Shown: one piece after another, positions 33,930 through 44,703 of the stretch
Numbering within the stretch: the stretch's first letter is position 1
Layout of the letters: every line of letters starts with the position of its first letter
Source of the DNA: Chaetoderma sp. LZ-2023a
Lineage: Eukaryota; Mollusca; Caudofoveata; Chaetodermatida; Chaetodermatidae
Assembly (NCBI GenBank): GCA_034401795.1
Contig: CM067369.1
Span: forward strand, 89,809,579 to 89,873,578
DNA: 64,000 bases
Reading direction: 5' to 3'
Program-made: the position numbers and the translations under genes
Notes under the pieces: model-generated
Told to the model about the DNA's origin: nothing
Seen by the model: the letters and a program-made list of their open reading frames with translations, nothing else
Databases searched by the model: none

Positions 33930-34058
33930 AACAAGAGCAGACAGATGGACGGACAGACATACGGACGGACGGGTGGGCGGGCGGGCGGACGGACGGGTGG
34001 ACGGGTTGGCGGGCGGGTGTGCGGGCGGGCGGAAGGCAGGCAGGCAGACAGACGTAGA
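33930..34058. repeat. (GGAC)n / (GGGC)n degenerate microsatellite
   Basis: GGAC, GGGT and GGCA tetramers make a G-rich tract. Arg/Asp/Gly-rich frames in it are not genes. Confidence 0.9.
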
Positions 34059-34449
34059 TCAGACCGATGAAAAGACTCTATCCACACTACCATTAAAACT
34101 TAAAAGCGTACCCAATGGAGGCTCGGGAATCAAGCATTTTCATAGCTTTTGTAAGATGGAGTAATGGAAAATGCGTGGTTTGACAGTCCATCTCTGAGGA
34201 ATTCTAAATTAAATTATAACAGAATTGGCTACACACATGTAATAATTATTCCGAAAGATGTGTCAAGACAAGAATATTATTAATATTCAGTAATCATGTA
34301 TAAACACTTGCTGATCACTGGCGACTTGCAGTTAAAATTGAAATAGTATATCCAAGAAGCCTCAGGACTGACTACAGTGATATTTTCTGCGCAAACGTAC
34401 TATTCATTTCTAAGCATATCCATAAAATAATATATCTAATAAAAATGCT
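34059..34449. other. No gene seen
   Basis: AT-rich spacer upstream of a LINE fragment. Nothing recognised. Confidence 0.45.
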
Positions 34450-35440
34450 TGGCCGTCCGTAAAGCATTCGATGGGCAAATAAAATATTCAACTCTGAAAA
34501 TTATGTTATCAAAATTAGTAGTAGTCCCAGCGGGCAAACAGCCTGTGACCACGTCAACAACGACCGAAAATCTCTATTTTTGCCGTTTTCAGACTAGTAT
34601 AATTAATATTAATAGTTTAGTATCTCAATTGACCTACAATGTATACAGTTTTCCACAATGATTCAACCTGTATTACTGTATGCATCAGAAATATGGGGGT
34701 TTGAAAACACAGAGCTGTTCGAAAATTGTCAAATAAAATTTATATAAAGTGTTGTTAAAATTAAAGCAAAGTACACCAAGTTCTATGATCTATGGCGAGC
34801 TGGGTAAATGCCCCCTGAAAATCAGCATTCAATGTAATGTGATTCGATGTTGGGACAGCCTTGTAAACTCGATTTATAGCAAACTTTCATCAATCCTCTA
34901 CTTTTGCGCGTTAGAATATATAGGAAAATATAATGTACATATCAAATGGATTGATAATGTCAAAACCATCCTCAACTTAGTCGAACAAGGTAACGTTTTT
35001 AGCTTGGATCATATAAATAAGAAAGAACTTGTTAGACACACCTAGACATTTTTCGAGAACAAATTTATAGATGACTGGAGAATTAATATTAACAGTTCAA
35101 ATAGATTAACAATTTATGCATTGATAAAACAAGATTTTAAATTCGAAACATACCTTAAAATCCTAGATAGCAGAGAAGCCACAATACTGTCATTTCAGAA
35201 CTTTAAATCATTACTTAGCAATAGAAGCAAGCGGTGGTGGGAATTGAGAGCAGCGAGAGAGTCTGCGAAGTCTGTAATGTTCTAGAAGACGAAATTCATT
35301 TTCTATTCGATTGCCCACAATATGAAACCGAAAGGACGAAATTTATTTCGGATTGTTATACAAGAAATTATATAGACGACAAAATTAAGGGATATTTTCC
35401 AAATATGCAACAAGCCTGTTTTGTATAAATTATGCAAGCT
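34450..35440 (+). mobile_element. Non-LTR retrotransposon ORF2, C-terminal half, broken
   Basis: Starts near 34660 with 'MIQPVLLYASEIWGFEN', the post-RT motif of many LINEs. A one-base frame change follows at about 34743, then 'PSSMIYGELGKCPLKISIQC' (34775-34835), 'KWIDNVKTIL' and, after a stop at 35043, 'FKSLLSNRSKRWWELRAARE'. It ends with a zinc-finger-like 'CEVCNVLEDEIHFLFDCPQY' at about 35265-35325. The reverse transcriptase catalytic core is not present, so the copy is 5' truncated. Clade not assigned. Confidence 0.82.
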
Positions 35441-35532
35441 ACTGCCATACCCAAAGAGAAAAATTCACGAAAACAACATCAAACAGGCCGACCAACAACT
35501 ACTGCAAATACATCGACGACGACGATGACGGG

Positions 35533-35570
<38 letters not shown>

Positions 35571-35618
35571 AAGATTAACGTCCATATCAATTTACAAATT
35601 ATTCAAACTGATGATGTC

Positions 35619-35663
<45 letters not shown>

Positions 35664-36459
35664 TAGGAACATGTACTGAAGTAACTGTAAATCTGCGATG
35701 ACTGGGCATGAAGAAATGGTATAAGGCCTCTTTTAAAGGCCATTGAACACGTCCGATAATGATCTAATACAAACTCTATGTGTACTCACAGCTCAAAGAT
35801 CCATGCTGGAAATGTCCATAGGTTTAAAACTAAAAGGCCCCCCCCCCCCTTGACACTAAAGATAAAATAACTTGTATCTTCTAACATGATCTTTGAAGTT
35901 GCGTAATGAAAGGCAGGTAACTTATGCCAAACATAAAAACTGGAAAGCTTTACCCGTGCGTGACCTTGACACGGAGGGAGATATTAAAACTTTCAATCGA
36001 AATTTTTTAGAACCCTCAATGTTCTAGAATCTGGCCAGGTTTGAAGAGAATCGGAAGAAAGCTATAGGAGATAACACTGTTCCAATATTGCTCTCATAGG
36101 TTCACTACGGGGATATTTGGCACCCAAAAGCTGATTTTCTCGAAAACTGTTGGTCGGAAAACTTTAAATTTGACACCAAGTCATGTCAATATGAGAGCTA
36201 GAAGTTCACCAAATTTCACGTCGATCGGAGCAAAACTCATTTTGGCGGGCATTTTGAAAAAAAAAATTTGGGGTCAATTTGACCCCAAAAGGATGTGCCT
36301 GCTCGTCAGTTTTCAAAAAAGATATTGCCCCAAAAATTTTATTTTCACAATTTTTCATCCTGAGTTCATTTTTGCAAAAAACGAAAACGGGGAATTATGC
36401 TCAAAATTTTTTTATAGTGCCCATTTTGAAAACAATAATTTTTCAACAATAATCATATG
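35441..36459. other. Non-coding, microsatellites and dispersed repeat
   Basis: (ACA)n at 35534-35563, (AAT)n at 35621-35663 and a C11 run at 35839. From 35940 it is non-coding repeat text with 'tcgatcggagcaaaactcat' and 'cattttgaaaaaaaaaattt', which recurs at 36598. The long frame at 36170-36604 is Phe/Lys-rich and looks non-coding. Confidence 0.5.
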
Positions 36460-36745
36460 TGGCAACATCCTACCCAAGTATGGGAGCGATCCGATGAAAA
36501 CTCTAGGTGTAGTAGCATTTCAAACATCAATTTCAAATCCCCATACATTTCCTATGGGAGGTTTTCCATGTAGTGTGGGGTCAAAGGTCTGCGGGCCATT
36601 TTGAAAAAAAATTATTTTAGAAAAACAAATGGCCAGTGGTAATTTCCTCATCAAATATGGTAGTGATCCATTGAAAACTCTAGATGTAGTAGCACATCAA
36701 AGATTAATTTTGAAAATCCCCATACATTTCCTATGGGATTTTTTT
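36460..36745. repeat. 179-bp direct repeat, two diverged units
   Basis: 'gaaaactcta(g)gtgtagtag' and 'tccccatacatttcctatgg' recur 179 bp apart (36552 and 36731 align at the CTATGGGA box). Part of the surrounding dispersed non-coding repeat. Confidence 0.8.
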
Positions 36746-36929
36746 GCCAACTCAAAGGTGGGGGGGGGGGTGGCTCGAAAACTGTTAGGTGGATCCAAAA
36801 TAAAAGTAATAGCGACACACTAACTTGAAAACTGTATGAAGAGATACGTCTGACAAATCGTTACCAAGAAGAAAAAAAAAAGATCCTGAGTAAAAATAAT
36901 AATCTGCGATTGACATCGCAGATTAATAA

Positions 36930-36931
36930 TA

Positions 36932-36981
<50 letters not shown>

Positions 36982-37012
36982 GGTGGTGGTGGTGGTGATG
37001 GTGATGATAATA
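36930..37012. repeat. (ATG)n(GTG)n microsatellite
   Basis: (GAT)n then (GGT)n then GATGGT. Poly-Ile and poly-Thr frames are artefacts. Confidence 0.95.
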
Positions 37013-37059
37013 ATGTTAATACCGTATTTGAACACAAATTTTAATACCTCTATCGCCAA

Positions 37060-37135
37060 AATCTGTAACATAAATATTACCCTCATATGCCATTTGTAAT
37101 GGCCTGAGTGAAATAAAGAAAACTGAAAACTGAAA
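37060..37135 (+). repeat. LINE/SINE-type 3' tail with AATAAA
   Basis: 'cctcatatgccatttgtaat' followed by 'ggcctgagtgaaataaagaa' and an ACTGAAA doublet. It closely parallels 53685-53745 ('cttcatatgccattgcatag', 'cctgaaagaaataaagataa'), so both are 3' ends of one retroposon family. Confidence 0.6.
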
Positions 37136-37339
37136 CAAAGTTTTCATAGGCGCGCGGCGTGCCACGGGCGATTGTGTATTAGGCATCAAAATCTCTTAAT
37201 CGCCACTTGGTTAGAAGTGCTCACTCAATATTAAGTAATGGCTAAATTAAGCCATTAACTTGAACGTTTATTGGAAATAGTTTGACCTTTGTTACCCCCA
37301 GACTAATAGCAATGCGTTTAGTATGAATTTTGATTACTT

Positions 37340-37412
37340 GATGATTGATTGATCGATCGATCGATCGATCGTGCATGCATGCGTGAGTGCGTGCGTGCGT
37401 GCGCGCGCGCGC

Positions 37413-37447
<35 letters not shown>

Positions 37448-37448
37448 T
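37340..37448. repeat. (GATC)n and (GCGT)n with CG-alternating core
   Basis: GATCGATC repeats at about 37350-37371, then TGCATGCATGCG, then GCGT repeats with a pure (CG)n core at about 37402-37414. Strong Z-DNA-forming potential. Confidence 0.93.
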
Positions 37449-38931
37449 TCTGTATCAGTAAACCATTATCAAATGTCACAGTTCTTTTGCTGTCCATATT
37501 CAAGCGCCATTCCTATAAATGTGTATAAGTTGAGCCGATGTAATGTCATCTTTATCGCACATGTTTTTAGTATTTAGTAAAATCTGCGCATAACAAAGTG
37601 CTTTGTAATGACAGCAGCAGTAATAACATCATCAACAACGACGACGACGACATTTCCTTGTCCCAATCCATCAAAGAGCCCGCCAACTAGAAATGGTCTA
37701 CTCTGAGGTGGGATGTGCACGCATCCTCATATAACATTTTTACCAAGCTTTGTTAGAATTGTAGGGATTGTAATCAATGAAACAAATTCACTTTCTGTAT
37801 TAATTGCACTGACGTGATTTGCTATGGTGTTATGGACTAAAAAGCAGATGCTCCCAAATGTACGCAATGCGTTTATTCGGTTTTCCTGGTATTGCCGTGT
37901 ACCCCCTGTACGCGTACACTATCATACTCGTCTAATTTTGTTTCATCTAGCTCTAGGCCTATGATATGATGTGTTATGCTGTATGGAAGCGTTCGGGTTA
38001 ATTTAGTCTTGTTGCTAGACCATACACGTTTATACAACACAATTTGATCCCAATTAGTATATTCCTATCATCCGTTCTGTCCGTGTTGTCGTTGTCTGCG
38101 TTTCCATCATACACACCGTCGCCGCCGTTGACAGTGCTGTTGTTGTTGGTGCTGATATCGTCGTAGTCGTCGTCTTCGTCGTTATTTGTAATGTTGTTAT
38201 TATTTATTTCTGTCGCCAGTGCTGTCATCGTTGTCGTTGTTATCATAGTTGTCACTGTCGCCTTCATTGTTGTTTTTGTCAATGGTGATGTTGCTGACGG
38301 GAGCGAGAATAGTGGTTATGAAATTGCTGGCACTCCTACAACACATGATCGAATCAGTGGTTGTAATGGTACTGGCCGATTTGCTGCTGGTGCTGGTATA
38401 TGCGCTGTATTGGTTGTTGCTGTTGTTATTGGCGATGGTGTTGGTGGTGGTGGTGGCGGTGGCGGCGGTGGCGGCGGCGTTGGCGTTGGTGGTGTTGGTG
38501 GTGCTCGTGGTGGTGTTGGTGTTGGTGGTGGGGCGGTGGCGGGACGGTGGTGGCCGTGGCGGTGGCTGATGTTGTTGTTGTTGTTGAATGTAAGTGTTTT
38601 ACATGTCAATATTTTTCACATTCTTTTCTGCTTCCATTATTTTGTTGTTCAATACGGTTTACATAATACCATTAGAGGATATTTCTAATAATTACGTCAT
38701 TGCCTTCGCCGCCGCCGCCGCCGTCGTCGTCGTCGTCATGTGTACTGTTCGTGTAAACACAATTAATGATACTGGTTTCACTTGTTATACCATTGTTCAC
38801 ACGTTGACCTGCCTTCCGTAAAGAGGGTGATATGCACGAATGCTTGTGACCATTTTTAGTTTTTGTTCAATTTGAGAATGTGAAATGTTTATTGACAGCC
38901 TATCAGGCTATATATGTTTAATTTGTTCGTT

Positions 38932-38935
<4 letters not shown>
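37449..38935. other. No gene seen; Gly/Val-type trinucleotide repeats
   Basis: Degenerate (GTT/GTC)n runs at 38080-38290, (GGT/GGC)n at 38430-38580 and (GCC/GTC)n at 38708-38739. Apparent proteins rich in Val, Gly or Trp come from these repeats. No conserved motif seen. Confidence 0.55.
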
Positions 38936-38965
<30 letters not shown>

Positions 38966-39060
38966 CGTTATTTATTTAGGGTAACACTTCAAGTACACGG
39001 CCTGATCTAGCAGAGGCCCTCATTAACATATACACATAATTTTTTTAATACAATATGTAC
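38936..39060 (-). repeat. LINE-like 3' end with (ATT)n tail, minus strand
   Basis: An (AAT)n tract at 38936-38965 adjoins 'cgttatttatttagggtaac' and 'cggcctgatctagcagaggc'. Read on the minus strand this is a conserved 3' region ending in an (ATT)n tail. The body beyond 39060 has a 62-codon frame but no recognised motif. Confidence 0.45.
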
Positions 39061-39395
39061 AAACTTATACATCTATGTACAGACAAGGAACTTGCGGGAA
39101 ATGTATTAAGAGTAATTTGAACAAAAGCTACTGATGCTTTCAACAGCAGCAAACTTCCAGTCAAATTAGCATTGATATATTCAGCATTGTAAAGTAAATT
39201 CCTTTCTTTTCTGCTGAAATGCTTTGGAAACATGCAAGAAATAGAATAACGATATTTTTATGTGCTAAAATATAGAAACTAATTCTCAATTTCGTAGACA
39301 AATACAGCTAAGTACATTATGACATACGATTATACATACATACAGAAACAATAGATTTAGTAGAATTATTATCAATACCCACGCCGTCGAATGTC

Positions 39396-39630
39396 TTAAC
39401 CCTTTAGTGACTAAATTTGACAGGAAAATTTCGATTAGGCCTATCTATTGTGAAATTTTCCAGAACAAGACAATGTCATTCTTAGAAATTTACCACTGGA
39501 AAGACTGACTCGATTATCGCGACAGCCATTCCTGTCATAAATTTTCAAAAATAGTCCTCTGGACTGCAAATGGTCATTTATCTAGCCCTTTTTATGGACT
39601 TGTCGCTAGGCTTATGCATTTATGGGTCAA
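39396..39630. repeat. Palindromic TTAA element, copy 8
   Basis: Left TTAACCCTTTAGTGAC at 39396. Arms 'cttagaaatttaccactgga' and 'ataaattttcaaaaatagtc'. Centre 'gactcgattatcgcgacagc'. The right end is GGGTCAA at 39624-39630, one base from GGGTTAA. Confidence 0.8.
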
Positions 39631-39800
39631 AGAGCGTAATCACCAAATTTTTTGACATAGCAATTCGTAATGTAGGATAAATTCAGAAGGTTCAATCGAA
39701 GGTTTGTATCTTAAAGGTTAATTAGGCATATATAGGCTACGGAAATTAACGCCGCTATGTCACAGTATTTCATTATTGCAAATTAGTCTCCAGACTATAT

Positions 39801-41450
39801 ATACACCTGTGCAAAAGTTAAGCACCAGCAAAAACAATAGAACGTAGAAACATGATGGTACAACTAGGCTGCCATACTTTTTGTCCCCGCGTTAGCTGAC
39901 ATAATTCCAAGTACGAAATACACATGCATGCATGAATTCACGCCGCTTGATGTCCGTGCGTGGCGGGAAACAGCACACGTGTTCAGTTATGTAAAAGTCC
40001 AGTTTGAGGTGTAGAACATTACATACAGATTTAGGCGACAAGATTAGGAATTTTGTGTTCATGACCGTGGTTTATTTGTACAGAGAGAATTAGCTCTTGA
40101 TTGTGAACCGCTATGGCAAGACGAAGGTTAAGTGATCGTGTGAAATGGCAAATCATAGGCATGCATACCACTGGTATGTAATGCAGAGAGATTGGCAGAC
40201 AGCTGAACATTAACCATACTGTAATCAGTCGTTTGATTGCAAAACATGGGCAAACTAACGAGGTGAAGGACATGCCTAGATCTGGAAGACCGAAGAAGAT
40301 GATCGAGCCCTAGTACGCCTTGTTAGGAGATCTCCATTCACCAACAGCAGAGTGCTCAGCCAGCAATGGGAAACACGCAATAGAGTGTCAATGTCTACCG
40401 TCAAAAGGAGACTGTATGCTGCTGGCATGAAAGCTAGGAGACCTGTCAGACGTCCTCTCCTCACTGCACACCACAACGAGGAGCGTCTGAGGTGGTGCAA
40501 CGAAAGAAGACACTGGAACATGAGATCCTGGAGACGGGTACACTGGTCCGATGAAAGTCGGTTACTGCTTCATGCCACAGATGGTCGAACTCGTGTATGG
40601 AGGTCCAGACGCACGGCGTACGACCAACGTAACATCATGGAAGAAGTTCCATTTGGTGGAGGTTCCGTTATGATATGGGGGTGCATCTCATTTGATTGTA
40701 AGCTGGATCTGTTGACTGTACCTGGAACACTAAATGGACAAAGATATCAAGATTCCATACTGGATAGAGTTGTGGTCCCTCATTTTGTAAATCATGCACC
40801 TGGAACCCACCCTATATTCATGGATGACAACGCCCGACCACATCGTGCTAGAGCTGTGCATGAATACCTCCGCCAGAATGCCATCGAAACCCTACCATGG
40901 CCAGCAAGGAGCCCTGACATGAACCCTATTGAGCATATCTGGGACATTCTGGGAAACATGGTGAGAAGGAGGGATCCTCCTGTGCAGAACCTACAGGAAT
41001 TAACAGACGCACGCCATCTTGAATGGCAACGAATACCACAATGGCGTATCAGTCGGTTGGTGACCAGCATGAGACGTCGTGTCCAGGCCGGCATCCAGGC
41101 ACAAGGTGGATATACCCGGTATTAATAATGACAGTCTCAAACTCGTGCACAGATGTTAAACTTCGTTTTCAGACACCATTAATGACAATCTAGCCACGTG
41201 TGTCAACTGTAGGGCAATAGTTGTCAGTTGTGTCAACGTAACCATATTCAGGCCTCGTTTTCAAGTTCAAACAAAAACATACAGTGTTTCCCCACCATCA
41301 TAATCAGCATTCCTCTAGTTGCATTATTACCTCTTGCACTAAGATGGATGGGTACATAAATGTTTATGCTATTGCTTTCTTCATAGCACATGAATATACC
41401 CTCGCATGTGCGTAAAAATAGGATGGTGCTTAACTTTTGCACAGGTGTAT
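39801..41450 (+). mobile_element. Tc1-like DNA transposon, about 1.65 kb
   Basis: Terminal inverted repeats: 39799-39827 ('ACACCTGTGCAAAAGTTAAG' core) and 41424-41452 (its exact reverse complement). All 29 bp match when the flanking TA is included. TA dinucleotides flank both ends, as expected for Tc1/mariner target duplications. The transposase lies inside, in the plus orientation. Perfect TIRs indicate a fairly recent insertion, although the transposase is broken. Confidence 0.93.
40113..41125 (+). pseudogene. Tc1-type DD34E transposase, N-terminus broken
   Basis: The ATG at 40113 begins 'MARRRLSDRVKWQIIG', a helix-turn-helix start, but an in-frame TAA follows at about 40178. Reading continues with 'CREIGRQLNINHTVISRLI' and a one-base frame change near 40290. 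From 40352 a 257-codon frame is intact. In it the catalytic triad is complete: Asp in 'VHWSDESR' (residue 67 of this frame), Asp in 'FMDDNARPH' (159) and Glu in 'NPIEHIWD' (194). The last two are 34 residues apart, so DD34E. The C-terminus 'IQAQGGYTRY' is intact. The copy cannot make a full transposase, but could be a source for recombination. Confidence 0.93.
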
Positions 41451-41452
41451 AT

Positions 41453-42430
41453 TTTTAGATATGAAGACCGGTATCCAGTCAATTTAGAGACCGGTATCCA
41501 GTCAATTTACCCAGAAGAAAATGCGCCTCCTAGTTATGATGTCATACTTTCCGTGAAGGAAAAGGACAATATAAATCCTCTACCAATATGGGGGGGGAGG
41601 TGGAGGAGGAGGAGCAGGAGGTAGTGGCGGATGAGGGAGGAGGAGCAGCAGGGAGTGGAGGATGAGAAGGACAGCAGCAGCAGCTGGGACTGGAGGATGA
41701 GGGAGGTGGAGCAGTAACAGGGAGTGAAGGATGAAGGAGGAGCAGCAGGGAGTGGAGGATGATGGAGTAGGAGTAACAGTGGAAGATGATCGAGAAGCAG
41801 CTTATGATGATTATCAATAGGACACCCATAATTGATGCCACTGACCAATTGAGCCATAGGCATGGTCCTTGGCCTTATTGAGCAATGAGTCAAGTATCAT
41901 TGGCACAATGTACCAATGGGGTTACATGTAATACCACTGACCAACAAGCCCACAGGTTCATGACATTATTGGCCAATGAGGCAGGTGTTAATAGACATAA
42001 TTGGCCAATGGATCAAGCACCCTTGGTCAATGTGGCAAGAGTAACTGATGCCATGAACAAATGTGGCGAGGGTCCTTGGTATTATTGAGCAATGAGTCAA
42101 GTATCATTGGCACAATGTACCAACGGGGTTACGTGTAATGCCACTGACCAACAAGCGCACAGGTTCAGGTGGAGGATGAGGGATGAGCAACAGCAGCAGC
42201 AGGATGGAGTGGAGGATGAGGGAGGAGCAGCAGCAGGGTGTGGATGATGAAGGAGGAGCAGCTGCAGGGAGCGGATGAGGGAGGAGGAGCAGCAGCAGCA
42301 GGGAGTGGAGGATGAGGGAGGAGCAGCAGCAAGGAGTGGAGGATGAGGGAGGAGCAGCAGCAGGGAGTGGAGAATGAGGGAGTAGGAGGTGCAGCATTAA
42401 AAACTATGACAGAGTACCAACCGTCATGTA
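41453..42430. repeat. Purine-rich minisatellites and a 207-bp duplication
   Basis: A 23-bp doublet ('gaccggtatccagtcaattt') lies at 41468-41510. (GGAGGATGAGGGAGGAGCAGCAG)-type minisatellites occur at 41590-41790 and 42165-42385. Between them, 'attgagcaatgagtcaagta' and what follows recurs exactly 207 bp later (41880 and 42087), over about 95 bp. Leu/Ser/Cys-rich minus-strand frames are artefacts. 'EENAPPSYDVILSVKE' at 41513-41560 looks protein-like but stands alone. Confidence 0.8.
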
Positions 42431-44485
42431 ATGGGAGATGACCCTCTCCATCCAAAGGGCATCCCTGATCACAACCACCCTACCAAGGCCCCCCCGCCCG
42501 GCCGTGAGCAGTCAGAACATCACACCAAGACACAGAAAGCCAGAAACATACAGAACACACTTGCCCGCAAGGCTGGATACGTCAATTCATCGTCGTGCGA
42601 ACGCCACACACATACCCGGTTAGAGAATTGATATAACGGAGACATTCAACATCATCAACAACATCGTTAGCAAACACCTAGCTTTTTATAATTAAAAAAA
42701 AAGTTAGAGACACCTATTCCCGCAACATTCTCTCCTGCACGAATGCAGGGAGTTCATTACTTTCCGCAACCCGACTTTTCCGCAATAGCAACAGACTCGG
42801 CATTCCCCAGCTTGGAAACCTGGATCTGCCCAAATCGCATTATGCCAGCATCACACAGAAACTCCGACTTCCCTACAACAGAACACCACCATCATCAACA
42901 CGAGTCAACATTTTCCGCAAACACCTCCTTATCCAGTTTGCGGAAAACTGATCATACGGAAAGAAGGAACACCACCACCGCCATCTACAGTATGCACTAC
43001 GGAGGATTCCCCACTCCCCCACCCCCTGGAAATGTCGTACGTAAACAGCTAAACTATCACACGTCAATCACACGTAATAACAGTCAATATTATTAAGAGA
43101 GCAAGATGCCCGCAGTCTGTCATCAGTATCAAGTAGGAATTTGCTACCGAACGGAAATTCGATAATGGTCTGATTCAAGTACAACAGCCCCCTTCTTGGT
43201 CATCCACACTCTAAAGTAACTTTATCCCGTCTCCGGACTCGGCCATTACAGAGCAAAATACATCATGTCCGATAAAGTTGACACCACCCACCTGCCGCTG
43301 CCCCACCCTGCTGCCATAAAAATGTCACATTTCACAACAGCGCAAGAATCATCCACAGATAAGCAGTCACGCATATCAATCAAATTCACCAACATGACAG
43401 AGACACAGACACTCAGGATGACTGTATTCACATTCTCCATACGACAGTATTCTAAATTGTAAAACTGACGCATGCATTTTCCGAACTGTACCGTGATAAT
43501 TAAGTTTGGTCTTGGTGGGGTGAGACTAGTCCTACCCACAGAGGAGGATGCTTGGCAGTCCACCCACCCGGAAAACACAGTCCAGCTTCACGGGGTAAGT
43601 AGACTTGGTTTCCGAAAGACATAGAGCTGTTTAAGCCAAACAATAAATTACAGTCAGCTATACTGTCCTAATTTTGATTAAGATCATAGCTGTTCTACTG
43701 CGTATACAAATCATTAGCACGCAGGCTGATGAAGCAGCATCAAAACCTAGACAGTATAACATCACGGAGAATTTCAAATATTCTCTTGCCTACATATTCC
43801 AGTCACTAATCAACATGGGCTGGAATAAATCTACTACACACAAGAGGCGGCGCATGTAAAAAAATCACGCGCATATAAAGGGATGCTGTTCTGAGGAATA
43901 GAATTTTGAAAACATATATTTCCATTTTTCGCATCAACTACGAATAATCAGCAGCATAAAAACTCCACCATTTCATACAGATTGCCTAAGTTTCCGATCA
44001 ACCACGTGCTTTCAAAACAAGAATCACGTGATCAGCACTTATAATTTCCAGTAAAGTGGATCAAAGGCTATAAACAAAAGAACCGCCCTACGCATATCTA
44101 CCACAGCATGATGGAAGAGATGAGAGGTGGTGAGTCGGGGCCAAGCCGCTGACGTCATCACACTCTCCCACACCCCATCAGGCGTTCCAAGCGAGTTTAT
44201 AAGCATCCAACTTGAAAAACCGCTTCACGCTAATTAAAAGGTGAGCGTCCACAGGAATAAGTAGATCTGGATTTTAACATTGGTCAGAGACTCGATTTTC
44301 CACCAAGTGGGGATGAAAGCGACTATCCTTCCTTTTTATATTTATATTTACATCCTTCCTTACGGAGGGAATATATGATCCGACTCCAGGAGAATTAAAA
44401 TTAAATATTTCCATATTTGGCGGGACTGACTCGCCCTAAAACTTTTGGGTGTGGTCATCCACCCTCCTGTGAGGTCAACAAAAAG
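42431..44485. other. No firm gene; enriched in TTTCCGCAA words, upstream of an orphan gene
   Basis: Mixed composition, different from the AT-rich flanks. TTTCCGCAA occurs at 42761, 42777, 42912 and inverted at 42938. CRE-type TGACGTCA lies at 44151, and TATA-like 'tttataagc' near 44195. A 117-codon frame at 42743-43096 is His/Thr/Pro-rich without motifs. 'CACGGGGTAAGT' at 43588-43599 fits a splice donor consensus, but no exon could be confirmed. Confidence 0.4.
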
Positions 44486-44494
44486 TATAAAAGG
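44486..44494 (+). promoter_or_regulatory. TATA box (TATAAAAGG)
   Basis: A consensus TATA box 218 bp upstream of the ATG at 44704. It would give a 5' leader of about 185 nt. 'gtgtggtcatccacc' and 'TGAGGTCA' precede it by 20-40 bp. Confidence 0.55.
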
Positions 44495-44703
44495 AGGAAA
44501 GCGTGTAATGAAACTTCATCTTCCCGTCAAACTCGGCACTAGGGAAGATTGAGCATTAGGCTACTTTCGTGTCGCAAAGCAAATTCTGCTGTTTTCTTAT
44601 TATTACTTTATTTTCTATTATATTGGCCAAGAAAAGTTATGAAGAGTTAAGTTTAAATTAGGTTAGTGCAGTTTCCGCAAAAGCAACATCATGCAGGAAT
44701 AAT

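Noticed and set aside
36170-36604. 144-codon frame
   Set aside because: Lies in dispersed non-coding repeat text with internal 179-bp duplication; Phe/Lys-rich, no motif.
38191-38688. Gly/Val-rich 165-codon frame
   Set aside because: Dominated by GGT/GTT trinucleotide repeats, with comparable frames in all three phases.
41406-41624. Short protein with PPSY motif (EENAPPSYDVI)
   Set aside because: It partly overlaps the Tc1 terminal repeat and runs into a purine minisatellite. No start or splice context. Could be a lost exon but cannot be supported.
43471-43599. Possible short exon ending at the donor-like GGGGTAAGT
   Set aside because: The frame is about 40 codons, with no family match and no partner exon found. 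Recorded only as a donor-like site.
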